In this document: positions 47,501 through 56,349 of the stretch, one piece after another
Numbering within the stretch: position 1 is the stretch's first letter
How the letters are laid out: every line of letters starts with the position of its first letter
Assembly (NCBI RefSeq): GCF_001421805.1
Contig: NZ_LMLC01000005.1
Span: forward strand, 186,001 to 250,000
Length of the DNA: 64,000 nt
Direction of reading: 5' to 3'
DNA from: Sphingomonas sp. Leaf34
Lineage (GTDB): Bacteria; Pseudomonadota; Alphaproteobacteria; Sphingomonadales; Sphingomonadaceae
Made by a program: the position numbers and the translations under genes
The notes under the pieces: model-generated
What the model was told of the DNA's origin: nothing
The model's input: only the letters and a program-made list of their open reading frames with translations
The model's database searches: none

Positions 47501-47741
47501 CAACATTGGCGGGCGATGCCGGCGAATCGTCACCTGGCAACGCATCGCTCGACGACAATGCGACGACGACCGCATCGGGTGCCAATGCGCTGGCGATCGC
47601 GGCGATCTCGGTCGCGCGCAGGTCATCCGCGGCGACATAGACCATGCCGCCGTGCGCCAGTCGGTCGACCAGTGCCGCCGCCACCGGCGCCGGCGCCATC
47701 AATTCTACACTATTCTCTACGCGTTCACTGATCTTGAGCAC
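44595..47741 (-). CDS. Mfd-family transcription-repair coupling factor-like helicase
   Basis: 1048 aa, shorter than the usual 1150. The UvrB-like N-terminal part keeps GEIAVRGNVIDIFP; the RNAP-interaction module has DVVVHEEFGIGIVRGLE; the translocase has Walker A GDVGYGKTE, DEEQ in VVIDEEQRFG, SATPIPRTL, the AHGKM motif and QLRGRVGRG; the TRCF C-terminal domain has IRLSLYGRLARLED. The canonical GTHK/L segment reads GTGAIAGKGV instead, and the N-terminal third is weakly conserved. It may be a second Mfd paralogue; whether the canonical gene exists elsewhere cannot be seen here. Single gene, minus strand. Confidence 0.82.
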   Translation of the reverse strand: MLKISERVENSVELMAPAPVAAALVDRLAHGGMVYVAADDLRATEIAAIASALAPDAVVVALSSSDALPGDDSPASPANVGLRVAALRRLRAATTSGTGPILLVTTAEATAVRYPDPAMFDAAPPRLAVGETIDSDAFATTAAEIGYCVDDRIDEPGEIAVRGNVIDIFPADRASPVRIEFADGRITALRDYDPVSQLGSADVAFVEIGRATEPSADKGVAILVHLPGAAVAFDPGVDRRRDRFLSLAADGLPRRRASADLVTAKAWDAAVAKRDVVALAPGDDRVPRFIELRDPTRGFVRLARDVLADSRLVLMGSPRDLRFLQPRLERGAKIQFATISCWSEVAAAKPGTAMMLAAPVDRGFVAAGVTVVASADLLGGRARGDELGASGGAALAGLSSELRCGDVVVHEEFGIGIVRGLEMLPDTGGDAIVLGYAKDGRRLVPVAEADRIWRYGADADAVTLDALDGSSWQKRRGAIDAAIAESARTLAALAAERAARTTDPIVPDRAAYERFAAGFAFTETPDQARAITTTLADLARGTPMDRLVIGDVGYGKTEIALRAAAAVALAGRQVAIAAPTTVLVRQHIETFTRRFAGTGVTVAGLSRLSSTAEKARVKAGLADGSIGVVIGTGAIAGKGVAYRDLALVVIDEEQRFGAADKTKLHALGAGHVLTLSATPIPRTLQSAMIGLQGLSVIATPPARRQPIRTAVATFDDAAVRAALRRERARGGQSFVVVPRIDDMAPLAAKLAKLVPELGLVQAHGKMAAAEIDEAMVAFAAGDGDVLLATNIIEAGLDVPRANTMIVHHADRFGLSQLHQLRGRVGRGGRRGQIMLLTDGDATIAEATLKRLRTLQAFDRLGAGFAISARDLDLRGAGDLVGEAQAGHMKLIGIDLYQHLFGRALRLARGESVDDWVPDLHLDIGGSLPEAWIPEEEIRLSLYGRLARLEDVAALDQFEAELEDRFGTIPDPAHHLLLATRIRLRACAAGIRRIDAGPAAIAFTPHDRRRNVPAADLVKKNGRWIARLAIDDPVERAARIEAILDTLAD

Positions 47742-47882
47742 CGATCCGCATCCCTCTTTTGCAGATCAACGGCACGCCAACGGGCCCGTTCCGGCAATCC
47801 TATCGTGGATCAGCCAAGTGAATCGAAAACCGCCGGGAAAGGTGATCGAGGATAACGCCGCGCTCGCCAGATCGGCGGACGG

Positions 47883-48608
47883 TTACTCGTCGCCGATCAA
47901 CGTCAGTACGTCGCCGATGATCCGCCGCATGGCGATCCGGGCGGCGTCCGGATCGCGTGCGGCGATCGCGGCCGCGACCGCACCGTGGTCGGCGACGTTC
48001 GCCGAGCGGCCCTTGATCCGGTTGGTGAAGCGGATTGAGGTCTGCAGCGCGGTCGATACGACAGACTGGAATTGTGCATAGAACGGGTTCTTCGACGCCC
48101 GCAGGATCGCGACGTGAAACGCGATGTCCGCATCGAGCGGGTCGCCCGAGCCGGCCTCCGCCGCGGCCATCCGGTCCAGCCCGCGGTGGATCGCCAGCAG
48201 GTCCGATTCGTCGCCGAACTGCGCCGCCAGCGCAGCACCTTCGGGCTCGATCGCGATCCGCAACTGGTTGAAGTGCCGCAACAGGTCGACCGAGAATTTA
48301 CGCTCCAGCGTCCAGCGCAGCACGTCGGTGTCGAACAGGTTCCAGGTGCTCGATGGCTGCACCATCGTCCCCTGCCGCGGACGGGCGCTCACCAGCCCCT
48401 TGGCGGTCAGCATCTTGACCGCCTCGCGCGTGACCGAACGGCTGACGTCATGCTTGGTGGCGATGTCCGCCTCGGTTGGAAACGACCGCGTCTCGTAATA
48501 GCCGGTCACGATCGCGCGACCCAGCGTATCGAGCAGCGCCTGAGTCAGGTTCCGCCCGCCGGCCGTCACCGGGATCGCCCCATCATGCTCTGTCATGTCC
48601 GCCGTCAT
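47883..48608 (-). CDS. GntR/FadR-family (FCD) transcriptional regulator, DgoR-like
   Basis: 241 aa. GntR winged HTH about 20-90 (LGRAIVTGYYETRSFPTEAD, SRSVTREAVKMLTAKGLVS), then an all-helical FCD effector domain (about 100-235) with metal/ligand residues in LDADIAFHVAILRAS and RSANVADHGAV. It is divergent from dgoK-dgoA and most likely represses them, sensing galactonate or a KDGal-type intermediate (inference from context). An inverted repeat between the two genes is a candidate operator. ATG 48608, or a Met four codons further in, may be the start. Confidence 0.87.
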   Translation of the reverse strand: MTADMTEHDGAIPVTAGGRNLTQALLDTLGRAIVTGYYETRSFPTEADIATKHDVSRSVTREAVKMLTAKGLVSARPRQGTMVQPSSTWNLFDTDVLRWTLERKFSVDLLRHFNQLRIAIEPEGAALAAQFGDESDLLAIHRGLDRMAAAEAGSGDPLDADIAFHVAILRASKNPFYAQFQSVVSTALQTSIRFTNRIKGRSANVADHGAVAAAIAARDPDAARIAMRRIIGDVLTLIGDE

Positions 48609-48700
48609 CGCCCGAAGTTCTGGCGCAAGATCAGCGCGCTGTCACCTGTCTGGATCGAGCGAGCATATAATGGCGTCATCAGGCACCCCACTGGACTTTG

Positions 48701-48719
48701 AACAATTGTCGTATAATTG
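48701..48719. promoter_or_regulatory. candidate GntR operator/promoter
   Basis: ACAATT-GTCGTAT-AATTGT inverted repeat containing TATAAT, in the divergent space between the regulator and dgoK. FCD-type GntR proteins bind sites of the form TTGTnnnACAA, and TTGTCGTATAA here is close to it. Confidence 0.5.
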
Positions 48720-48827
48720 TCCCCTAACGTCCAGAGCGTCGCTCTGGGGACATGATATGGGTTTGCCTGGAGACGGCCAGCGATATGCAGGCGCGAGAAC
48801 CAGGCTGACGGGATCGAGGGTGCGGGG

Positions 48828-49691
48828 ATGACGTCTTTCATCGCAGTCGACTGGGGCACCTCCAATCGGCGCGCGTTTCGGATCGACGATGGCCATGTAG
48901 CCGCGGTCGAGCGTGACGGACGCGGTGCGGCCAGCGTGAAATCAGACGATTTTGCGGGCGAGGTCGCCGGCATCCGCGATCGGCTCGGCGATCTGCCGAT
49001 GCTGCTTGCCGGCATGGTCGGGTCGACCATCGGCTGGCACACCGTTTCCTATGTCGCTGCCCCCGCCGGGCTCGCGGAGATCGCCACCGCGCTCCACCGG
49101 ATCGACGATAGAACCGCGATCGTGCCTGGCCTGTCGTACCGCGACGGATTGCACGCGGACGTGATGCGCGGCGAGGAAGTGCAGTTGCTCGGTGCGGTCG
49201 CTGCCGGGCTTGTGCCTGCCGACGCATTGCTGTGCCAACCCGGCACGCACTGCAAATGGGCGACGATCGAGCGCGGCGCGATTACCCGCTTCACCACCGC
49301 GATGACCGGCGAACTCTTCGCGCTGCTGCGGACGCACGGCATTCTCGCCAGCCAGCTCGGCCATCCGGTCGAACCCGGCCCAGCATTCCGCGAAGGCGTT
49401 AGCGAGGGCGCGAAACGCGATCTCGCCGCCAGCCTGTTTGCGATCCGCGCGCGCGGTGTGCTCGGACTCGCCGACGATGCGCACGCCGCCTCGTTCGCAA
49501 GTGGTTTGCTGATCGGGGCGGATACTGCCGCGCGGATCGAGCGCGGAACGACGGTACATATCCTTGCCGACCCCGCGCTTGGCGCACTCTATGCCGACGC
49601 GATCGATGCGCTCGGCGGCATCTCACACCATATCGACAGCCAGGCCGCGTTCGTGGCCGGCATCACCCGCATCCAGGATCTTGCAGCATGA
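48828..49691 (+). CDS. dgoK: 2-dehydro-3-deoxygalactonokinase
   Basis: 287 aa sugar kinase of the DgoK family; phosphorylates 2-dehydro-3-deoxy-D-galactonate with ATP in the De Ley-Doudoroff pathway. FIAVDWGTSNRRAFRI is the N-terminal phosphate-binding motif, GMVGSTIGW and QPGTHCKWA are family signatures, and GLLIGADTA closes the ATP domain. The stop overlaps dgoA by 4 bp. The other pathway genes (dehydrogenase, dehydratase) are not in this window. Confidence 0.94.
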   Translation: MTSFIAVDWGTSNRRAFRIDDGHVAAVERDGRGAASVKSDDFAGEVAGIRDRLGDLPMLLAGMVGSTIGWHTVSYVAAPAGLAEIATALHRIDDRTAIVPGLSYRDGLHADVMRGEEVQLLGAVAAGLVPADALLCQPGTHCKWATIERGAITRFTTAMTGELFALLRTHGILASQLGHPVEPGPAFREGVSEGAKRDLAASLFAIRARGVLGLADDAHAASFASGLLIGADTAARIERGTTVHILADPALGALYADAIDALGGISHHIDSQAAFVAGITRIQDLAA

Positions 49692-50329
49692 CCCCCGGCA
49701 CAACGCACCGCCAAGCCTTTGACGACGCCTTCGCCAAATGCCCGCTGATCGCGATCCTGCGCGGCGTGAAACCCGATGAGGTCGAGGCGATCGGCGAAGC
49801 ACTGGTCGAGGCGGGCTTTACGATCCTCGAAGTGCCGATGAACTCGCCCGACCCGCTCGACAGCATCGCGCGGCTGGCGCGGCGGTTCGAAGGGCGTGCG
49901 GTCGTCGGCGCAGGCACGGTCTTGCGCGTCGAGGACGTCGCGGCGGTCGGCGCGGCGGGTGGGACCCTGATCATCGCGCCCAACGCGAATGTGCGCGTGA
50001 TCGCCGCCGCGGCAGAGCAGGGCTATGTCGCGCTGCCGGGCATCGCGACGCCGACCGAGGCGTTCGCCGCGCTTGACGCCGGCGCCGCTGCGCTCAAACT
50101 GTTCCCCGCCGAAGCCGCAAGCCCAACGGTGTTGAAGGCGATGCGCGCGATCCTCCCCAAGGACGCACGTGTCCTCCCGGTCGGCGGGATCGTGCCCGAG
50201 ATCATGGCGGGTTGGCGCAAGGCGGGTGCGGCTGGATTTGGCCTCGGCTCTGCCCTGTATGCGCCAGGGATGACCGCAGCGGATGTCGGCGCGCGCGCGC
50301 GCGGGTTCATCGCGGCGTTAAAGGCCTAA
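49688..50329 (+). CDS. dgoA: 2-dehydro-3-deoxy-6-phosphogalactonate aldolase
   Basis: 213 aa class I aldolase of the KDPG/KDPGal family; splits KDPGal into pyruvate and glyceraldehyde 3-phosphate. PLIAILRGVKPDE starts the barrel, EVPMNSPDPL holds the Glu, and the Schiff-base Lys is in AALKLFPAEAA. The EVPMNSPDP form favours the galacto over the gluco enzyme. Coupled to dgoK by ATGA. Confidence 0.93.
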   Translation: MTPGTTHRQAFDDAFAKCPLIAILRGVKPDEVEAIGEALVEAGFTILEVPMNSPDPLDSIARLARRFEGRAVVGAGTVLRVEDVAAVGAAGGTLIIAPNANVRVIAAAAEQGYVALPGIATPTEAFAALDAGAAALKLFPAEAASPTVLKAMRAILPKDARVLPVGGIVPEIMAGWRKAGAAGFGLGSALYAPGMTAADVGARARGFIAALKA

Positions 50330-50528
50330 CCTAGCGCCGCGGGTGCGATTGGCCAGCGCGAGACTTTCGCGACGAGCGCGACTCGCGGGTGTCGATGTCC
50401 GGTCGTCGGAGTCGCGATATCGAGCGATGAGCGACGTGCCGTAGCATGAAGCGCCGTCCGCGTGCAGTGGCGCGAGGTTTGGACCCCGCGCTATCGTCTT
50501 CGCGCCGCATAATGACTAGGGCGGCGCG

Positions 50529-51650
50529 ATGATGTTCGCCGACCAGGAACGAGACCTCGCCACGCTGACCGCCGCCGACCGGTACCGGTCGCTCCGCCCG
50601 CGCACAGGCATCGACTTCGCCTCGAACGACTATCTGGGGCTTGCCGGATCGGAGCGATTGCGCGCCGCGATGACCGAGGCTCTGGCGACCGGCGTACCGG
50701 TAGGCTCAGGCGGATCGCGGCTGCTGCGGGGCAATGCGCCCGAGCATGAGGCGCTGGAAACGGATGCCGCGCGATTCTTTGGGACCGAGGCCGCGTTATT
50801 CTTCGCCAGCGGATATGTCGCCAACACCATCCTGTTTGCGACGCTGCCGCAGCGCGGCGACCTGATCGTCCACGACGCGCTGATCCATGCCAGCGCGCAC
50901 GAAGGGATGCGCCTGACGCGCGCGACCATCGTCGCGGCGGCGCATAATGACGCGGCCGCATTCGCGGACGCGATCGTCGCATGGCGCACGTCGGGCGGTA
51001 CCGGTCGCGTGTGGATCGCCGTCGAAAGCCTCTACAGTATGGATGGCGACCAAGCCCCGCTCGCCGCACTCGCCGAGATCGCCGATCGCCACGACGCGAT
51101 CCTGCTGATCGACGAGGCGCATGCGACGGGCGTGTTCGGCACCGATGGTCGTGGCCTTGCCGAGGGACTCGACGGGCGGGAGAACGTCATCAGCCTGCGC
51201 ACCTGCGGCAAGGCGCTCGGTTGCGAGGGCGCGTTGCTGTGTGGCGCCGCGGTGATGCGCGACTTCATCGTCAATCGCGGTCGTGGCTTCATCTTCTCGA
51301 CCGCGCCGTCGCCGCTGATGGCGCTGGCCGTCGGCGAGGCGTTGAGGATCATGGCGGACGAACCCGCGCGGCGCGATCGGCTGTGGGACCTCGTCGCGGT
51401 CGCCGAGCGCGTGCTGGCGCCCTATGACGTGGCGGCGACCGGGTCGCAGATCCTGCCGTTGGTCCTCGGCGATGCGGCGCGGACGATGCGCGTCGCGGGC
51501 GCGATCCAGGCGGCAGGGTTCGACGTGCGCGGGATCCGGCCGCCGACCGTGCCCGAGGGCGGGTCGCGGTTGCGGATATCGTTGACGTTGAACGCGACCG
51601 CGGCGGATATCGAGGCTTTGGGTGCGGTTATGAAAGAGGCGCTGCAATGA
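50529..51650 (+). CDS. bioF: 8-amino-7-oxononanoate synthase
   Basis: 373 aa PLP enzyme that condenses pimeloyl-thioester with L-alanine. DFASNDYLGLAGS at the N-terminus, GSGGSRLLRGNAPEHEALE, the cofactor Asp in LLIDEAHATGVFG, and the PLP Lys in RTCGKALGCEGALL. Two adjacent ATG codons (50529, 50532) are possible. First gene of the overlapping bioF-bioD-bioA operon. The 200-bp space upstream shows no BioR-like box that I can recognise. Confidence 0.95.
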   Translation: MMFADQERDLATLTAADRYRSLRPRTGIDFASNDYLGLAGSERLRAAMTEALATGVPVGSGGSRLLRGNAPEHEALETDAARFFGTEAALFFASGYVANTILFATLPQRGDLIVHDALIHASAHEGMRLTRATIVAAAHNDAAAFADAIVAWRTSGGTGRVWIAVESLYSMDGDQAPLAALAEIADRHDAILLIDEAHATGVFGTDGRGLAEGLDGRENVISLRTCGKALGCEGALLCGAAVMRDFIVNRGRGFIFSTAPSPLMALAVGEALRIMADEPARRDRLWDLVAVAERVLAPYDVAATGSQILPLVLGDAARTMRVAGAIQAAGFDVRGIRPPTVPEGGSRLRISLTLNATAADIEALGAVMKEALQ

Positions 51651-52264
51651 CGATCGTCGTCACCGGGACGGACACCGATATCGGCAAGACCGTGTTCGCC
51701 GCGGGACTGACCGCCGCGCTCGGCGCGCGCTACTGGAAGCCGGTGCAGGCCGGGCTGGCGGACGGCAGCGATGCGGCGTCGGTCGTGACGCTCGGCGTCC
51801 CCGCGGACCGCGTCCTCCCCGAGGTCTACCGGCTGACGACGCCGTGCTCGCCGCATCTCGCCGCCGAGATCGACCGCGTGGCGATCGATCCGGAGCGGCT
51901 CGCGCTGCCCGAGGTCGACGGCGCGCTGGTGGTCGAGGGCGCGGGCGGAGTCATGGTGCCCGTCACGCGCGAGTTGATCTTCGCCGACCTTTTCGCGCGA
52001 TGGGCAAAGCCCGTGGTGCTCGTCGCGCGGACCGGGCTCGGCACGATCAACCACAGCCTGTTGTCGATCGAGGCACTGCGCAACCGCGGCGTGCCGATCC
52101 TCGGCATCGCGTTCGTCGGCGACGCGGTCGAGGATAGCGAGGCGACGATCGCCGCGCTCGGTAAGGTCCGCCGGCTCGGCCGCCTGCCGCGTCTCGATCC
52201 GCTGAACGCCGCGACGCTGGCCGAAGCGTTCGTCGCGAATTTCGACCTGGCGGCGTTCCGGTGA
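51647..52264 (+). CDS. bioD: dethiobiotin synthetase
   Basis: 205 aa P-loop enzyme. GTDTDIGKTVF is the Walker A-like motif, YWKPVQAGL binds substrate, VEGAGGVMVPV is the second conserved block. It closes the ureido ring of biotin using CO2 and ATP. It overlaps bioF (ATGA) and bioA (GTGA). Confidence 0.95.
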   Translation: MTIVVTGTDTDIGKTVFAAGLTAALGARYWKPVQAGLADGSDAASVVTLGVPADRVLPEVYRLTTPCSPHLAAEIDRVAIDPERLALPEVDGALVVEGAGGVMVPVTRELIFADLFARWAKPVVLVARTGLGTINHSLLSIEALRNRGVPILGIAFVGDAVEDSEATIAALGKVRRLGRLPRLDPLNAATLAEAFVANFDLAAFR

Positions 52265-53520
52265 GCGAGTCCCCCGTCTGGCACCCCTTCACGCAGCACG
52301 GCCTGCGCGAGCCGATCCCGCTCGTCACGCATGCCGAGGGCGCCGCGCTCTACACGGCGGATGGCCGGCGGATCGTCGATGCGATCTCGTCCTGGTGGGT
52401 GACCACGCATGGCCATGCCAACCCAAAGATCATGGCGGCGATCGCCGAGCAGGCGGGCAAGCTCGACCAGATCATCTTCGCCGGCTGGACGCATCAGCCC
52501 GCCGAGGACCTCGCGCGCGGCCTCACCGCGATCATGCCGCCCGAACTGACGCGCGTGTTCTTCTCCGACTCAGGATCGACCAGCGTCGAGTGCGCGCTGA
52601 AGATGGCGCTCGGCTATTGGCTCGACCGCGGCGAGTATCGCCACCGCATCCTCGTGCTCGAACATGGCTATCACGGCGACACGATCGGCGCGATGTCGGT
52701 CGGCGCGCGCGGCGTGTTCAACCGGGCATATGCGCCGCTGCTGTTCGACGTCGGGACGATCCCGTTTCCCGCCGCGGGGCGCGAGCAGGCGACGCTCGAC
52801 GCGCTGGAGAAGGCCTGCGCCGCGCATCCGGCCGCGTTCATCGTCGAGCCGCTGCTGCTCGGCGCAGGCGGGATGCATATCTATCCCGCGCATATCCTAG
52901 CCGAAATGCGCCGCATCTGCGCGCGCCACGGAGTCCTGTTTATCGCCGACGAGGTGATGACCGGCTGGGGCCGCACGGGCACGCTGCTCGCGTGCGAACA
53001 GGCAGGCGTGGTGCCCGATATCCTGTGCCTGTCAAAGGGGCTGACCGGTGGCGCGATCCCGCTCGCGGTGACGATGGCGACCGAGGCAATCTACCAGGCG
53101 CATTACGGCACCGACCGGTCGCGGATGTTCTTCCACTCGTCGAGCTACACCGCCAACCCGATCGCCTGCGCCGCCGCCACTGCGAACCTGTCGATCTGGC
53201 GCGACGAACCGGTGCGCGACCGCATCGCCGATCTCGCCGCCCGTCAGGCGACGCGGCTGGAGGCACTCGCCCGACATCCCCGCATCGCCAATGCGCGCCA
53301 GATCGGCACCATCACGGCGGTCGAACTGCGCGGCGAAGACGGCTATCTGTCGCAGATCGGCCCACGCCTGCTCGCGTTCTTCGGCGCCCGCGACCTGCTG
53401 CTCCGCCCGCTCGGCAACACCGTCTACGTCATGCCGCCCTATTGCATCGACGATGCCGATCTCGACCGGATCTACACAGCGATTGGCGAAGCGTGCGACA
53501 CGCTCGGGCAAGACACCTGA
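52261..53520 (+). CDS. bioA: adenosylmethionine-8-amino-7-oxononanoate transaminase
   Basis: 419 aa class III aminotransferase; starts at GTG 52261 within the bioD stop. Motifs: WHPFTQHGL at the N-terminus, SSWWVTTHGHANP, FFSDSGSTSVECALKMALGY, the PLP Asp in LFIADEVMTGWGRTG and the Lys in LSKGLTGG. It uses S-adenosylmethionine as amino donor. bioB and the early pimeloyl genes are not in this window. Confidence 0.95.
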   Translation: MSESPVWHPFTQHGLREPIPLVTHAEGAALYTADGRRIVDAISSWWVTTHGHANPKIMAAIAEQAGKLDQIIFAGWTHQPAEDLARGLTAIMPPELTRVFFSDSGSTSVECALKMALGYWLDRGEYRHRILVLEHGYHGDTIGAMSVGARGVFNRAYAPLLFDVGTIPFPAAGREQATLDALEKACAAHPAAFIVEPLLLGAGGMHIYPAHILAEMRRICARHGVLFIADEVMTGWGRTGTLLACEQAGVVPDILCLSKGLTGGAIPLAVTMATEAIYQAHYGTDRSRMFFHSSSYTANPIACAAATANLSIWRDEPVRDRIADLAARQATRLEALARHPRIANARQIGTITAVELRGEDGYLSQIGPRLLAFFGARDLLLRPLGNTVYVMPPYCIDDADLDRIYTAIGEACDTLGQDT

Positions 53521-53569
53521 CCTTTTTGCTGCAGTGCAGCAACAAATGATGTACTTCCCACGTTGAGAC

Positions 53570-54721
53570 ATGATCGCGGCCGAGTTCGCGTTGCGACGAA
53601 AGGCTCGATTTGTGAGAAACATCGCCGATACCATCGCCCGCATGGCGCGTGCCGGGGCACCAATCCCGCGCGACACTGCGCCGACCCGCCTGACACCGTT
53701 GATCGAATTCGGCACGAACCCGGGCGCGTTACTCGGCTACAGCTATGCACCGCCCGGTCTGCGCGCCGGCGCGCCTTTGGTCGTCGTCCTGCACGGCTGC
53801 ACGCAGACCGCGGCGGGCTATGATCACGGGTCGGGCTGGTCGCAGCTTGCCGACCGGGCCGGCTTTGCGCTGTTGTTTCCCGAACAGACGCGCGCGAATA
53901 ATCCCAACCTCTGCTTCAACTGGTTCGCCTCCGAAGACACCGCGCAGGCGGGCGGCGAGGCGGAATCGATCGCACAGATGACCGAGACGATGATCGCGCG
54001 CCACGCTCTCGACCGCAGCCGCGTGTACGTCACCGGTCTGTCCGCGGGCGGCGCGATGACGGTCGCGATGCTGGCCACGCGACCCGACCTGTTCGCGGGC
54101 GGTGCCGCGATCGGTGGACTCGCCTACGGCACCGCGACAGGCGTGTCGCAGGCGCTCGACCGGATGCGCGGGCATGGCGACACCAGCGACACGGCGCTGG
54201 TCGAGCTCGTCCGCAGCGGCGCGCGCGGTCATGACGGGCGCTGGCCGACCTTGGCGATCTGGCATGGCGGCGCGGACGCGACCGTTAGCGTCGCCAACGC
54301 CGACACGATCGCAAGGCAGTGGCGCGGCATCCACGGCGTCGACGCGAAAACGGTGCGTGAGGACCGCAAGGGAAACGCGGTGCACCGGACCTGGTCGGAC
54401 GCGCAGGGGCGCGCGGTGGTCGAGGATTGGACCGTGCCGGGGATGGGGCACGGCACGCCGATCGATCCATCGCGCGGCGAACGGCTCGGCGCTGTGGGGC
54501 CGTTCATGCTCGACGTCGGGATTTCGAGCACCGCGGTCATCGCCAGCTCCTGGGGCCTGATCGACACCGCCGCCGCGCCCAAGCCCGCGGCGGGCGACCG
54601 CGTTGCGAAGATCGCGATTCCGGTGACGCCCAAGCCCGCCGCGAAGCCGCGCGCGGCGGCTCCGGCGGGGGTCCAGGCGACGATCGAACACGCACTCCGC
54701 GCCGCCGGGTTGATGCGATAG
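53570..54721 (+). CDS. PHB-depolymerase-family esterase (LpqC-like)
   Basis: 383 aa alpha/beta hydrolase. Oxyanion motif VVLHGCTQTAAGYDHGSGW, nucleophile Ser in VTGLSAGGAMT, Asp region in IWHGGADATVS, and the catalytic His in GMGHGTP. A C-terminal Pro/Ala/Lys-rich tail (about 330-365) is followed by a short helix. No evident signal peptide, so cytoplasmic or exported by another route. Family members hydrolyse short polyesters, feruloyl or acetyl esters; the substrate here is unknown. Confidence 0.87.
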   Translation: MIAAEFALRRKARFVRNIADTIARMARAGAPIPRDTAPTRLTPLIEFGTNPGALLGYSYAPPGLRAGAPLVVVLHGCTQTAAGYDHGSGWSQLADRAGFALLFPEQTRANNPNLCFNWFASEDTAQAGGEAESIAQMTETMIARHALDRSRVYVTGLSAGGAMTVAMLATRPDLFAGGAAIGGLAYGTATGVSQALDRMRGHGDTSDTALVELVRSGARGHDGRWPTLAIWHGGADATVSVANADTIARQWRGIHGVDAKTVREDRKGNAVHRTWSDAQGRAVVEDWTVPGMGHGTPIDPSRGERLGAVGPFMLDVGISSTAVIASSWGLIDTAAAPKPAAGDRVAKIAIPVTPKPAAKPRAAAPAGVQATIEHALRAAGLMR

Positions 54722-54890
54722 GGCGGCATACCGACTAGCGTTAAGGTCTTTGATGCGCACTCACCCCCCTTTCGTCAGGATGACGGAGTAGGTAGTGGCG
54801 GGGTCCTCGCCGCGAGCGCGCGCCGGATTGCCCCACGCCGAAGCATCGGTCGGTGATCGACTTGCCGGCGAACCGGGGTAAAGCCGGGAC

Positions 54891-56261
54891 ATGATCACCC
54901 CGCCCCGCCCCTGGCGCACCGAATTCAAATCCACGCTGACACTCGCGTGGCCGCTGGTCGCGACGAACCTCGCGCAAGCGCTGGTCGGCGCGACCGACGT
55001 GGCGATGCTCGGGCGGCTCGGGTCGGATACGCTGGCCGCGGCGACGCTGGGGCTCAACCTCTATCTCGTCTTCCTGATCTTCGGCATGGGCCTGACCACC
55101 GCGGCGGTGCCGATGATCGCGCGCGAGCGTGGCGCACGGCCGCATGCGGTGCGCGATATCCGGCGGACCGTGCGCCAGACCATCTGGGTCGCCGCCACGC
55201 TCTGCATCCCGTCCTGGATCATCCTGTGGAACGCCGAAGCGATCCTCGTCCACCTGCTCGATCAGGATCCGCGCCTCGCGCACGAAGCGGCGCGGTTCGT
55301 ACGCGCGGTCATGTGGGGGATGTTGCCGAGCCTCGCCTTCCTGGTGTTGCGCGCGTTCGTCGCCGCGCTCGAGAAACCGGCCTGGTCGCTGGTGGTGATG
55401 GTCGGATTGCTGGTCGTCAACGCCGCGCTCAACTGGCTGCTGATCTTCGGCCATGCAGGGCTGCCCGCGCTCGGCCTGCTCGGGTCTGGCACCGCGAGCA
55501 GCATCGCCAACGGTCTGAGCTTCGTCGCGATGGCCGCCGTCATCGTCTACGTTCGGCCGTTCCGCCGCTACCGTCTGCTCGGCCGGTTCTGGCGCCCGGA
55601 TTGGCCGAGGTACCGCGCGGTGTGGACACTCGGGCTGCCGATCGCGATCACGCTCGGGTTCGAATCGACCGTGTTTATCGCCGCCGTCTTCCTCATGGGC
55701 CTGCTGGGCACCGTGCCACTTGCCGCACATGCCATCGCGATCCAGATCGCGAGCGTCACCTTCATGGTCCCGCTCGGCATCGCGCAGGCGGCGACGATCC
55801 GCGTCGGTCTCGCCTCGGGGCGGGGCGACCGCGCCGGGATCGGCCGCGCCGGCTGGACGGCGTTCGCGATCGGCGAGGGCTTCATGGTGCTGACCGCCCT
55901 GCTGCTCGTGCTCGCGCCGCAACTGCTGATCGGTATCATCCTCGACGTCGACGCGCCTGCCAACGCCCCGGTCGTCGCGCTGGCGATCTCGCTGCTCGCG
56001 GTGGCTGCGGTGTTCCAGGTCGTCGACGGCGCGCAGGTGATCGGCGCGGGGATGCTGCGCGGGCTCGGCGACACGACGGTGCCGATGATCTTCGCGGCGA
56101 TCGGCTATTGGGGGATCGGCATCGGCGTCGGCGCCTGGCTCGCCTTCGCACACGGCTGGGGCGGGGTCGGCATCTGGACGGGACTGGCGACCGGCCTGGC
56201 GGTGGTGGCGGTGCTGATGATGACGCGGTGGCACGCCCGCGAACGGCTTGGACTTGACTAA
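54891..56261 (+). CDS. MATE-family multidrug/cation exporter (NorM-like)
   Basis: 456 aa with 12 hydrophobic helices in two homologous halves, as in the MatE domain: AWPLVATNLAQALVGATDVA in the first, LGLPIAITLGFESTVFIAAV in the second, GLGDTTVPMIFAAIGYWGIG late. Such proteins expel drugs or metabolites using Na or H gradients. GGGAC precedes ATG 54891. Single gene; half of a TGACGAAAGTCAGG-type repeat lies upstream at about 54771. Confidence 0.93.
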   Translation: MITPPRPWRTEFKSTLTLAWPLVATNLAQALVGATDVAMLGRLGSDTLAAATLGLNLYLVFLIFGMGLTTAAVPMIARERGARPHAVRDIRRTVRQTIWVAATLCIPSWIILWNAEAILVHLLDQDPRLAHEAARFVRAVMWGMLPSLAFLVLRAFVAALEKPAWSLVVMVGLLVVNAALNWLLIFGHAGLPALGLLGSGTASSIANGLSFVAMAAVIVYVRPFRRYRLLGRFWRPDWPRYRAVWTLGLPIAITLGFESTVFIAAVFLMGLLGTVPLAAHAIAIQIASVTFMVPLGIAQAATIRVGLASGRGDRAGIGRAGWTAFAIGEGFMVLTALLLVLAPQLLIGIILDVDAPANAPVVALAISLLAVAAVFQVVDGAQVIGAGMLRGLGDTTVPMIFAAIGYWGIGIGVGAWLAFAHGWGGVGIWTGLATGLAVVAVLMMTRWHARERLGLD

Positions 56262-56278
56262 GCCTCGCTTGATCCCTT

Positions 56279-56295
56279 TGTCGTATAATAGTTGT
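56279..56295. promoter_or_regulatory. TTGTCGTATAAT element upstream of small gene
   Basis: TTGTCGTATAATAGTTGT shares 12 consecutive bases with the dgo divergent region at 48705-48716. It sits between the MATE stop and a 72-aa gene. It could be a shared GntR-type operator or simply a promoter -10 region. Confidence 0.35.
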
Positions 56296-56349
56296 GATAC
56301 ATAACCGCTTTGGCGTGTTAACATGTGTTACACTATGGGAGCCTGACAC

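Noticed and set aside
45048..47855. 935-aa open frame antisense to the Mfd-like gene
   Set aside because: Composition is that of a GC-rich shadow frame and the minus-strand protein has clear helicase motifs.
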